NCBI GenBank assembly: GCA_031292335.1
Contig: JARLHH010000041.1
Span: forward strand, 1-8,805
Origin: Candidatus Limnocylindrales bacterium
Lineage (GTDB): Bacteria > Chloroflexota > Limnocylindria > Limnocylindrales > CSP1-4
Reading direction: 5' to 3'
Length of the DNA: 8,805 nt
The stretch's first letter is position 1. Every line of letters starts with the position of its first letter. Position numbers and translations under genes: made by a program. Positions 1 to 4,919 of this stretch are shown piece after piece. The notes beneath the pieces are model-generated. The model saw only the letters and a program-made list of their open reading frames with translations. It was not told the origin of the DNA and searched no databases.

Positions 1-142
1 CGGTGGTCACCGCGCCCAGCTCGTCCGCGTCGGCGCTCGCGAACGTGGCGGCCTGGTAGATGGGGACCGACGAAGGCGGCTGGTCCACCCGCGGGACCCG
101 CGTGGATGCCCGGATCGCGCGCGTCGTGAATCCGTCCTCCAT
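1..142 (-). CDS. PLP-dependent Cys/Met metabolism enzyme, N-terminal fragment (3' end outside window)
   Basis: Reading the minus strand from ATG at 142 gives 47 codons open to the window edge. The translation contains GFTTRAIRAS near the N-terminus and SVPIYQAATFASADADEL at residues 25-42. This matches the conserved start of the Cys/Met metabolism PLP enzymes (cystathionine gamma-synthase, cystathionine beta/gamma-lyase, O-acetylhomoserine sulfhydrylase, methionine gamma-lyase). In that family an 'F.TRAIHAG' segment is followed by 'PIYQTSTF...D'. These enzymes work in cytosolic sulfur amino-acid synthesis or breakdown. The PLP lysine and substrate-binding residues lie beyond the window, so the reaction cannot be assigned. 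In-frame GTG codons at 157 and 163 are alternative starts, and an in-frame stop at 181-179 bounds the gene. No Shine-Dalgarno precedes the ATG. A TACGAT hexamer ends 6 nt upstream, so the message may be leaderless. The gene lies downstream of the GGDEF gene on the same strand, 103 bp away. Confidence 0.82.
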   Translation of the reverse strand, partial: MEDGFTTRAIRASTRVPRVDQPPSSVPIYQAATFASADADELGAVTT

Positions 143-148
143 CGCCGG

Positions 149-154
149 ATCGTA
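149..154 (-). promoter_or_regulatory. Candidate -10 element (TACGAT) for a leaderless transcript of the Cys/Met enzyme gene
   Basis: On the minus strand TACGAT matches 4 of 6 positions of TATAAT, including the key first T, second A and last T. Six bases separate it from the ATG at 142, so a transcript starting about 7 nt downstream would begin at the start codon itself. No good -35 is seen; the nearest is a TGAC-containing stretch more than 20 nt upstream. If translation instead starts at GTG 157 or 163, this site lies inside the coding region. Confidence 0.33.
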
Positions 155-167
155 CACCGGCACGGGC

Positions 168-192
168 GGCCGGCCGCGTCACCCGGCCGGCC
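168..192 (-). terminator. Hairpin downstream of the GGDEF gene (no U-tract)
   Basis: GGCCGGCC occurs at 168-175 and again at 185-192. The 8-mer is self-complementary, so the two copies can form an 8-bp all-GC stem around a 9-nt loop. It lies 54 nt past the stop codon of the GGDEF gene. No T-run follows on the minus strand, so it would be a non-canonical terminator or mRNA 3'-end stabiliser. A weaker version (GCCGGC at 215-220 and 232-237) sits in the second copy of the surrounding direct repeat. Confidence 0.4.
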
Positions 193-254
193 CTGGAGCA
201 CTCAGCCCAGGGCAGCCGGCCGCGTCGCCCAGCCGGCCCCGGCTCTCAGCCCAG
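169..254. repeat. Imperfect direct repeat of about 40 bp (169-210 and 215-254)
   Basis: Both copies begin GCCGGCCGCGTC and end CTCAGCCCAG. Between these ends they differ by two substitutions, a short A/G-C/T difference and a 2-nt length difference (42 versus 40 nt). The second copy runs over the last three codons of the GGDEF gene, and its stop codon lies within the shared CTCAGCCCAG. The first copy therefore looks like a local duplication of that gene's 3' end plus flank. Its function is unknown. Confidence 0.75.
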
Positions 255-1553
255 CTCGCCCATCCGCTCGTGCATCGCGGTGCGGATCGGACCGGCGGCG
301 CGCGGCGCGGGAACGATGACGGGCGTCATCGCGCCGGCCCGCGCGTATGGCCCGCCGATCCTGTTCTTGCCGCGCTGCTTGGCGGCGTACATCGCCTCGT
401 CGACCGCGTCCACGAGCTGCTCGAGCGTCGTCCCGTCGTCCGGCCAGGCGACCAGGCCGATCGACACGCTGACGGGCACGTGCTCGTGCCGCTCCATCGT
501 GGGCATCGCCTCGACCCCCTGGCGAATCTTCTCGGCCGCGACGTATGCGCCCGCCGGGTCCGTCTCCGGGAGGAGCACCACGAACTCGTCGCCACCCAGA
601 CGCGCCGCGGTGTCGATCCGGCGAACTCCGGCCCGGATGACGTCGGCAACTCCGGCGAGCACGCGATCTCCGGCACTGTGTCCGAAGGAGTCATTGACCT
701 CCTTCAGGTTGTCGAGATCGGCCATCAGGAGGCAGAAGCCGCGGCCGTAGCGGGTCCCGCGCTCGATCTCGCGCTGGACCGCGGCGATCAGGTAGGCCCG
801 GTTCGCCAGGCCCGTGAGCGCATCGATCGTGGAGAGGCGCACAGCTGCCCGGCGCGTCCTCCGCTGCTCGCGCGCGACGACCATCGCGACGTAGGCCAGC
901 AGGATGAGCGCGAGCAGGTTGACCCCGACGATCGCGATCGCGGCCATGTCGAGGCCACCGGATGGGAGATCGACCACGATCGCCACGAAGTAGCTGGCGG
1001 CGGCGAGCACGGCCATGGCGACGGCGGCCGGGGGTGGCACGACGAGCGCGGCGCCGACGACGATCAGCGCGAAGGCGAAGAAAAACGGGCTCGGGGCACC
1101 GCCGGTGAGCATGACCACGAGCGTCACGAAGACGATCGAGACGACCCCTTCGACGATGTACTTCGCGCGGCCCAGGGCGCTGCCGGGCAGGAGATCATGG
1201 GCGACCAGCACGAACAGCCCGGCGAGGCCGAGGATGGCGATGATCGCGCCCTGCCGGTCCGCCCACAGCCCGCTCGTGGACACGAGGATCCCGGTGGAGA
1301 GGATCCAGGCCCATCCCGCGATGCGCACGACCCGGTCGTAGGCGGCCACCGGCACGCCGTCGGACACGCCCGCCTCGCCGTCGAGCCCGGCCATGCTCCG
1401 GTAGTCGATCGGGCCGAGCGACGCGGCGGCCGGCCGGGGCCGGGGAGCACGACGGGACCGGCGCTGGAGAAGCAGCGCCACGAGCACGGCAATGAGGCCA
1501 CCGTCCACGACCCCAACCGCGATCAAGCCGAGCACGAGGCCGGCGTTGGACAC
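246..1553 (-). CDS. Membrane-bound diguanylate cyclase (GGDEF protein)
   Basis: The 435-residue protein should make cyclic di-GMP from two GTP at the inner face of the membrane. Residues 1-226 form the membrane part. There is one helix at about 5-29, a basic Pro/Arg-rich cytosolic linker at 31-75, then six hydrophobic segments near 79-97, 103-122, 132-150, 157-172, 176-194 and 203-226. That topology leaves the C-terminus inside. The GGDEF domain spans about 240-400. It contains the entry motif DALTGLANR (244-252), the metal-binding stretch DLDNLKEVND (279-288) and an intact GGDEF at 320-324. RRID at 311-314 is exactly five residues before it and fits the RxxD inhibitory site, so product feedback is expected. 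There is no EAL or HD-GYP domain. I cannot assign the membrane part to a named sensor family (MASE-like at most), so its signal is unknown. The start is GTG at 1553, preceded by AAGGAG with a 4-nt gap. The gene is divergent from the Lrp-type gene. Confidence 0.93.
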   Translation of the reverse strand: MSNAGLVLGLIAVGVVDGGLIAVLVALLLQRRSRRAPRPRPAAASLGPIDYRSMAGLDGEAGVSDGVPVAAYDRVVRIAGWAWILSTGILVSTSGLWADRQGAIIAILGLAGLFVLVAHDLLPGSALGRAKYIVEGVVSIVFVTLVVMLTGGAPSPFFFAFALIVVGAALVVPPPAAVAMAVLAAASYFVAIVVDLPSGGLDMAAIAIVGVNLLALILLAYVAMVVAREQRRTRRAAVRLSTIDALTGLANRAYLIAAVQREIERGTRYGRGFCLLMADLDNLKEVNDSFGHSAGDRVLAGVADVIRAGVRRIDTAARLGGDEFVVLLPETDPAGAYVAAEKIRQGVEAMPTMERHEHVPVSVSIGLVAWPDDGTTLEQLVDAVDEAMYAAKQRGKNRIGGPYARAGAMTPVIVPAPRAAGPIRTAMHERMGELG

Positions 1554-1557
1554 GCTG

Positions 1558-1563
1558 CTCCTT
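1558..1563 (-). promoter_or_regulatory. Shine-Dalgarno AAGGAG fixing the GTG start of the GGDEF gene
   Basis: On the minus strand AAGGAG lies 4 nt before GTG 1553. It is a full match to the anti-SD core and supports this GTG over any internal start. Confidence 0.75.
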
Positions 1564-1612
1564 GGTGCGGGCGTTCATCCCCGGGCACGTGAGGATCTCC
1601 GGCCCGATCTGC

Positions 1613-1643
1613 ATCATAGCCTTCGGTGCGGCTCGTGGATCAA
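1613..1643 (-). promoter_or_regulatory. Candidate sigma70-type promoter for the GGDEF gene
   Basis: On the minus strand TATGAT (1618-1613) matches the -10 consensus at 5 of 6 positions. TTGATC (1643-1638) matches the -35 at 4 of 6, with a 19-nt spacer, which is slightly long. A start near 1606 would give a leader of about 50 nt containing the AAGGAG site. AT-rich hexamers are rare in this sequence, which adds some weight. Confidence 0.42.
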
Positions 1644-1690
1644 CCCAGTTGCAGTCCGGCAGACGCGGATTCCGGGCCCCCGGGACGCCT

Positions 1691-1769
1691 GGAGCCGCGA
1701 GAATCGAGGAAGGGCGGGAGACGCGGTCGAGCGAGCCGCGGAAAAGCGGGGGAGTCGCGCGAATCGCGG
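1691..1769 (+). repeat. Two near-identical 19-bp boxes, 60 bp apart, in the divergent control region
   Basis: Positions 1691-1709 and 1751-1769 share GGAG(C/T)CGCG(A/C)GAATCG(A/C)GG, identical at 16 of 19 positions. Their starts are exactly 60 bp apart. The second box contains a dyad at 1752-1765 (GAGTCGCGCGAATC), symmetric except for one base pair. They lie upstream of the Lrp-type gene and between the two divergent candidate promoters. Lrp/AsnC proteins often bind several spaced sites in front of their own gene, so these may be operators. That role is inference. Confidence 0.45.
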
Positions 1770-1778
1770 CGCCGGCCA

Positions 1779-1808
1779 TTGCGACGCCGGGTGGCGCTCT
1801 GATAGCGT
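1779..1808 (+). promoter_or_regulatory. Weak candidate promoter for the Lrp/AsnC gene
   Basis: TTGCGA (1779-1784, 4 of 6 to the -35 consensus) is followed after 18 nt by TAGCGT (1803-1808), which keeps the first T, the A and the last T of a -10 element. A start near 1815 would give a leader of about 43 nt. The site is only 10 bp downstream of the second 19-bp box, so a protein on that box could affect polymerase. Confidence 0.3.
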
Positions 1809-1842
1809 CCAGCGGGAGGGGGCGGCGCGCGCCCCACGCTCG

Positions 1843-1847
1843 GGAGG
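1843..1847 (+). promoter_or_regulatory. Shine-Dalgarno GGAGG for the Lrp/AsnC gene
   Basis: GGAGG lies 10 nt before ATG 1858. The spacing is at the long end but acceptable. It supports this ATG as the start, although the reading frame stays open far upstream. Confidence 0.6.
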
Positions 1848-1857
1848 GCGCCCACCG

Positions 1858-2361
1858 ATGTCGCAGACGGCTCGGCCTCGCGCGCGTCCGGCCGAAGGTC
1901 GGGCTCCGGCGATCGAGATCTCCGAGCTCGACAAACGCATCATCGAGCAACTTCAGCGGGACGGCCGGCGGCCCTTCACGCAGATCGCGGCAGACCTGGA
2001 TGTCTCGGAAGCAACGGTGCGTGCGCGCACCAATCGTCTCGTCGAGCACGGGATCCTCCAGGTCGTGGGCGTCACGGACCCGCTCAAGCTCGGCTTCCAT
2101 CAGCAGGCGATGATCGGGGTCCGCTGCGAGGCCGCCCAGCTCATGGAGGCGGCCGCGGCCATCAGCGCGTTTCCCGAGGTCGACTACCTGGTCGTGACGG
2201 CCGGCGCCTACGACCTGCTCGTCGAAGTCGTATGCGAGGACAACGAGGCGCTCCTGGGGTTCCTGACGCAGAAGCTTCGCCAGGTCGCCGGCGTGCGCGA
2301 GACGGAGACGTTCGTCTACCTCAGGATGGTCAAGCAGGTCTACTCCTGGGGGACTCGCTAA
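1858..2361 (+). CDS. Lrp/AsnC-family transcriptional regulator
   Basis: The protein has 167 residues, close to the usual 150-165 of the family. Residues 1-20 are a basic, Pro/Ala-rich tail. From 22 the classic start ELDKRIIEQLQRDGR is followed by a winged helix-turn-helix at about 38-70, with recognition helix around SEATVRARTNRL (50-61) and wing GILQVVGVTDP (65-75). The ligand-binding and oligomerisation (RAM) domain covers about 82-160 and keeps the GAYDLLVEV strand (116-124) and the late VRETETFVYL segment (146-155). Such proteins usually bind amino acids or related small molecules, form dimers to hexadecamers, and control amino-acid metabolism or transport, often including their own gene. 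The effector cannot be read from sequence. The gene is divergent from the GGDEF gene and convergent with the peptide-transport operon. ATG 1858 is chosen because GGAGG precedes it and the Lrp homology begins about 20 codons later. Confidence 0.93.
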   Translation: MSQTARPRARPAEGRAPAIEISELDKRIIEQLQRDGRRPFTQIAADLDVSEATVRARTNRLVEHGILQVVGVTDPLKLGFHQQAMIGVRCEAAQLMEAAAAISAFPEVDYLVVTAGAYDLLVEVVCEDNEALLGFLTQKLRQVAGVRETETFVYLRMVKQVYSWGTR

Positions 2362-2400
2362 GGTCCACCGCGTGGGGGCATGACGCGTGAGCCGCACGGC

Positions 2401-2503
2401 GCGCACCGGGTCAGCCGCGTGAGCCGGGTGCACCGGGTGAGCCGTGTGAGCCGGGTGACCGCACCGCGTGCACCGGGTGAGCCGCGTGCACCGGGTGCAC
2501 ATC
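2401..2503. repeat. Degenerate 9-bp tandem repeat (unit GTGAGCCGG / GTGCACCGG)
   Basis: About ten units run head to tail, starting 39 bp after the Lrp-type stop codon. They are GCGCACCGG, GTCAGCCGC, GTGAGCCGG, GTGCACCGG, GTGAGCCGT, GTGAGCCGG, then a 13-nt irregular unit (2455-2467), then GTGCACCGG, GTGAGCCGC, GTGCACCGG and GTGCACATC. Two unit types alternate loosely, differing at AG versus CA in the middle. Units reading GTGCACC after a G create the 8-bp palindrome GGTGCACC. Tripeptide repeats appear in translated frames on both strands, but no frame has a start, SD and homology to support a gene. I regard it as a non-coding minisatellite. Confidence 0.82.
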
Positions 2504-2552
2504 GGGCCTGAGGTACACGCCGTCGCCGGTCGCAGCGCTCACCGGGTGGACG

Positions 2553-2620
2553 CCGGGTCGGGCACAAACCGGGTCGGCCGGCTGCGCACGACGCGCCGGC
2601 GGCACGCCCCGCCGGGTCGG
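2553..2620. repeat. Three dispersed copies of CCGGGTCGG in the convergent spacer
   Basis: CCGGGTCGG occurs at 2553-2561, 2569-2577 and 2612-2620, and related CCGGGT(C/G) cores occur in the 9-bp array upstream. The stretch 2504-2647 otherwise holds no gene I can support. The copies may be decayed relatives of the tandem array. Confidence 0.5.
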
Positions 2621-2644
2621 CCCCACACCCGGACCCAGCCCGGC
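2611..2644 (-). terminator. GC-rich hairpin just past the end of the peptide-transport operon
   Basis: Two alternative stems can form: CCGGGT (2612-2617) with ACCCGG (2627-2632), or GCCGGG (2611-2616) with CCCGGC (2639-2644). They begin 4 nt downstream of the last gene's stop codon on the minus strand. No T-run follows, so this is at best a non-canonical terminator. In a convergent spacer it could serve transcripts from both sides. Confidence 0.38.
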
Positions 2645-2647
2645 AGG

Positions 2648-3706
2648 TCACCCCGTGGAAGCGGCCTCGAGGACCGGCAACGGCCGCCCGCCTTCGGCGA
2701 GCCAGCAGGCGGCCGCGTGGCCGTTGCCCATGTCGAAGAGCGGCGGCTCCGACGTGCGGCACCGCTCCAGGATCCCGGCCCGGTCGGCCAACGGGCAGCG
2801 CGGGTGAAACCGGCAGCCCGTCGGGATCGCGGCCGCGCTCGGCGTCTCGCCGGCCAGGATCTGGCGCTTCGCCCGCTGGCCGATCTCCGGCGGCTCAGGA
2901 CTGGGCATCACGGAGACGAGCGCCTGCGTGTACGGATTGCCGGGGCGGCGGATCACGTCCTCGGCCGCTCCGATCTCGAGGATCCGGCCCAGGTACATCA
3001 CGGCGATGCGGTCCGCGATGACCCAGGCGACGGACAGGTCGTGGGTGATGAACAGGTAGGTCAACCCGTGCTCCGTCCGGAGGTCCAGCAGGAGCTTCAG
3101 GATCTCGGTCCGGATGGAGACGTCGAGCATGCTGACCGGCTCGTCGGCAACCACGATCTCCGGACCGAGCACGAGCGCGCCGGCGATCACCACCCGCTGG
3201 CGCTGCCCGCCCGACAGCTCGTGCGGGTAGCGGAAGGCGAAGTCGGACGCCGGTCGCAGGCCCGACGCCTCGATCGCCTCCAGGACGCGCCGCTCGCGCT
3301 CGCTGGCCCGGGGCACGATCCGCTGGACCTCCAGCGGCTCCGCCACGAAGTCGTGGATGGTCTGCTTCGGGTTGAGCGTCTCGTACGGGTCCTGGAAGAT
3401 GAGCTGGACGCGGCGCCGGTAATCGCGGAGCGCGGGGCCGCCCCAGACGCCCGTCACGTCCTCCCCGTCCAGCAGGAGGCGCCCGCCGGTGGGACGCGTC
3501 AGCTTCACGATGACGCGGCCGGTCGTGGTCTTCCCGGAGCCCGACTCGCCCACCAGCCCGAGGACCTCGCCGCGGCGGATCGCCAGGTCGATCCCGTCGA
3601 CCGCCCGCACCGCCCCGTGCCGGCGGCGCAGGATCGTGTCCGCGAAGCTCCCCCGGATCCGGAAGTGGACCTCGAGGCCCTCGAGGCGGATGAGATCGTC
3701 GCTCAC
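2648..3706 (-). CDS. dppF: Peptide ABC transporter ATP-binding protein, DppF/OppF type
   Basis: This 352-residue cytosolic ATPase should pair with the DppD-type subunit to power peptide import. The motifs are complete: Walker A GESGSGKT (53-60), Q-loop glutamine 105 in LIFQDPYETLNP, signature LSGGQ (164-168), Walker B ending DE at 188-189, and switch histidine 222 in ITHDLS. The C-terminal oligopeptide-transporter domain follows with GCRFHPRCP and cysteines 298, 304, 316 and 334. The same four-cysteine pattern binds a [4Fe-4S] cluster in the mycobacterial OppD structure. The QDPYETLNP form and its place last in the operon favour DppF over DppD. I place the start at GTG 3706, because AAGGTG precedes it by 5 nt and homology begins at once. 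Extending to 3763 would add 19 unlike residues overlapping the previous gene. The gene lies 10 nt after dppD. Dipeptide, oligopeptide and other substrates cannot be told apart here. Confidence 0.95.
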   Translation of the reverse strand: MSDDLIRLEGLEVHFRIRGSFADTILRRRHGAVRAVDGIDLAIRRGEVLGLVGESGSGKTTTGRVIVKLTRPTGGRLLLDGEDVTGVWGGPALRDYRRRVQLIFQDPYETLNPKQTIHDFVAEPLEVQRIVPRASERERRVLEAIEASGLRPASDFAFRYPHELSGGQRQRVVIAGALVLGPEIVVADEPVSMLDVSIRTEILKLLLDLRTEHGLTYLFITHDLSVAWVIADRIAVMYLGRILEIGAAEDVIRRPGNPYTQALVSVMPSPEPPEIGQRAKRQILAGETPSAAAIPTGCRFHPRCPLADRAGILERCRTSEPPLFDMGNGHAAACWLAEGGRPLPVLEAASTG

Positions 3707-3711
3707 GGGAG

Positions 3712-3717
3712 CACCTT
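3712..3717 (-). promoter_or_regulatory. Shine-Dalgarno AAGGTG that decides the dppF start
   Basis: On the minus strand AAGGTG lies 5 nt before GTG 3706 and begins on the last base of the dppD stop codon. This favours the GTG over the longer ORF start at 3763 and suggests coupling to dppD translation. Confidence 0.6.
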
Positions 3718-4919
3718 CACGGCACCTGCTCCCCGGCAGGTGACGGCCGCGAGGAGGCCGCATCCGCCCCCGTCAGCTCCAGGACCGGGATCGGCCGGCG
3801 AGCGCCGTCGCCGCCGGGCGGGTAGAGGTGGCAGGCGACGCGCACGCCGTCCGCGTAGCGGACCTCCGGCGGGACGGCCTCGCGGCACACGTCCATCGCC
3901 ATCGGGCAGCGCGGGTGGAAGCGGCAGCCCGGTGGCGGGGTCCGCAGGTCCGGCGGCGAGCCGGGGATCGTCGCGAGCAGGCGCTTGTCGGAGTCGAGGT
4001 TCGGGATCGCCGCCAGGAGCATCTGGGTATAGGGGTGCCGCGGGCCGGAGAAGATGGTTCGGACGGGCCCTTCCTCGGCCACCCGGCCGGCGTACATCAC
4101 CATCACGCGGTCGCAGGTCTCGGCGATCACCGAGAGATCGTGCGTGATCAGGATGAGCGACAGCCCGAGCTCCTCGCGGAGGCGTTCCAAGAGTTCCAGG
4201 ATCTGCGCCTGGACCATGACGTCGAGGGCCGTGGTCGGCTCGTCCCCGATCACGATCGCGGGGTCGCAGGCCAGGGCCATCGCGATCATCGCCCGCTGGC
4301 GCATCCCACCCGAGAGCTGGTGCGGGTAGTCGGCCGCCCGGTCGCGCGCGATCCCGACCAGCTCCAGCAGCTCGCGCGCCCGCCGCTTCGCCTCCGCCTT
4401 CGGCAGGCCCAGGCGCTCCACGATCGGCTCCGCCACCTGGTCGCCGACGCGCTGCACGGGGTTCAGGGCGTTCATCGCCCCCTGGAAGATCACCGAGATC
4501 TCGCGCCAGCGATAGCGGCGCAGGGCGTTCTCGCTCTTCTGCGCAAGGTCGATCCCGAACAGCTTGACCGACCCCTCGACCACCCTGGCGTTCGGGGGGA
4601 GCAGCCGGAGCAGCGAGAGGGCCGTGGTGGTCTTGCCGCAGCCGGATTCACCGGCGATGCCGAGCGCCTCGCCATCGTGCAGCTCGAAGCTCACCCCGTC
4701 GACGGCCTTCACGACCCCGGACGAGAGCGTGAAGTAGGTCCGCAGGTTCTCCACGACCAGGAGCGGGGCATCCGGGTCGGCCTGCTTCGGCAGCGGCCAC
4801 TGGCGCCGGCCGCGTGACGTGCGCGGGGACGGCGTCTCGACCGAGGTGGCCGGTGGCTCCACCGCGGACAAGGGCGCCACCGCGGACGACGGCGCAACCC
4901 GGGCTGCCTGGTCGCTCAT
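3717..4919 (-). CDS. dppD: Peptide ABC transporter ATP-binding protein, DppD/OppD type
   Basis: The 400-residue cytosolic ATPase is the partner of the DppF-type subunit. After an unusual N-terminal stretch of about 50 residues (Ala/Pro/Ser-rich to 35, then basic with RGRRQ), the ABC domain starts at PLLVVENLRTYF (52-63). It has Walker A GESGCGKT (90-97), Q-loop glutamine 146 in VIFQGAMNALNP, signature LSGGM (202-206), Walker B ending DE at 226-227, and switch histidine 260. The QGAMNALNP form is typical of DppD/OppD. The C-terminal oligopeptide domain has GCRFHPRCP and cysteines 332, 338, 345 and 363, a full set for a [4Fe-4S] site as known in mycobacterial OppD. The ATG overlaps the dppC stop by one base (TGATG) and has no SD, so translation is probably coupled. 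In-frame GTG or TTG codons at residues 14, 17 and 20 are possible alternative starts. Confidence 0.95.
   Translation of the reverse strand: MSDQAARVAPSSAVAPLSAVEPPATSVETPSPRTSRGRRQWPLPKQADPDAPLLVVENLRTYFTLSSGVVKAVDGVSFELHDGEALGIAGESGCGKTTTALSLLRLLPPNARVVEGSVKLFGIDLAQKSENALRRYRWREISVIFQGAMNALNPVQRVGDQVAEPIVERLGLPKAEAKRRARELLELVGIARDRAADYPHQLSGGMRQRAMIAMALACDPAIVIGDEPTTALDVMVQAQILELLERLREELGLSLILITHDLSVIAETCDRVMVMYAGRVAEEGPVRTIFSGPRHPYTQMLLAAIPNLDSDKRLLATIPGSPPDLRTPPPGCRFHPRCPMAMDVCREAVPPEVRYADGVRVACHLYPPGGDGARRPIPVLELTGADAASSRPSPAGEQVP

Noticed and set aside
7..201. Minus-strand ORF of 64 aa at the left edge
   Set aside because: It is an Arg/Ser/Pro-rich frame overlapping the real Cys/Met enzyme start, which has recognisable motifs in a different frame.
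60..1592. Long plus-strand ORF (510 aa) opposite the GGDEF gene
   Set aside because: It is antisense to a gene with clear catalytic motifs. Its product is a low-complexity Arg/Asp/Gly/His mix typical of shadow frames in GC-rich DNA.
1492..1857. Upstream extension of the Lrp-type gene to 1492
   Set aside because: The added 122 residues have no Lrp similarity, run over the divergent control region and part of the GGDEF gene, and would ignore the GGAGG before ATG 1858.
1195..2502. Minus-strand ORF (435 aa) running through the repeat, the Lrp gene and part of the GGDEF gene
   Set aside because: Its N-terminal tripeptide repeats come from the 9-bp array, and the remainder is antisense or out of frame to two real genes.
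2401..2503. CRISPR array
   Set aside because: The unit is 9 bp and directly tandem, with no spacers and no cas genes nearby.
3707..3763. Longer start for dppF at 3763
   Set aside because: The added 19 residues overlap dppD and show no family similarity. GTG 3706 has an SD and immediate homology.
2468..4147. Plus-strand ORF (559 aa) opposite dppF and the 9-bp repeat
   Set aside because: It is antisense to complete ABC ATPase motifs, starts in the tandem repeat, and has no recognisable domain.
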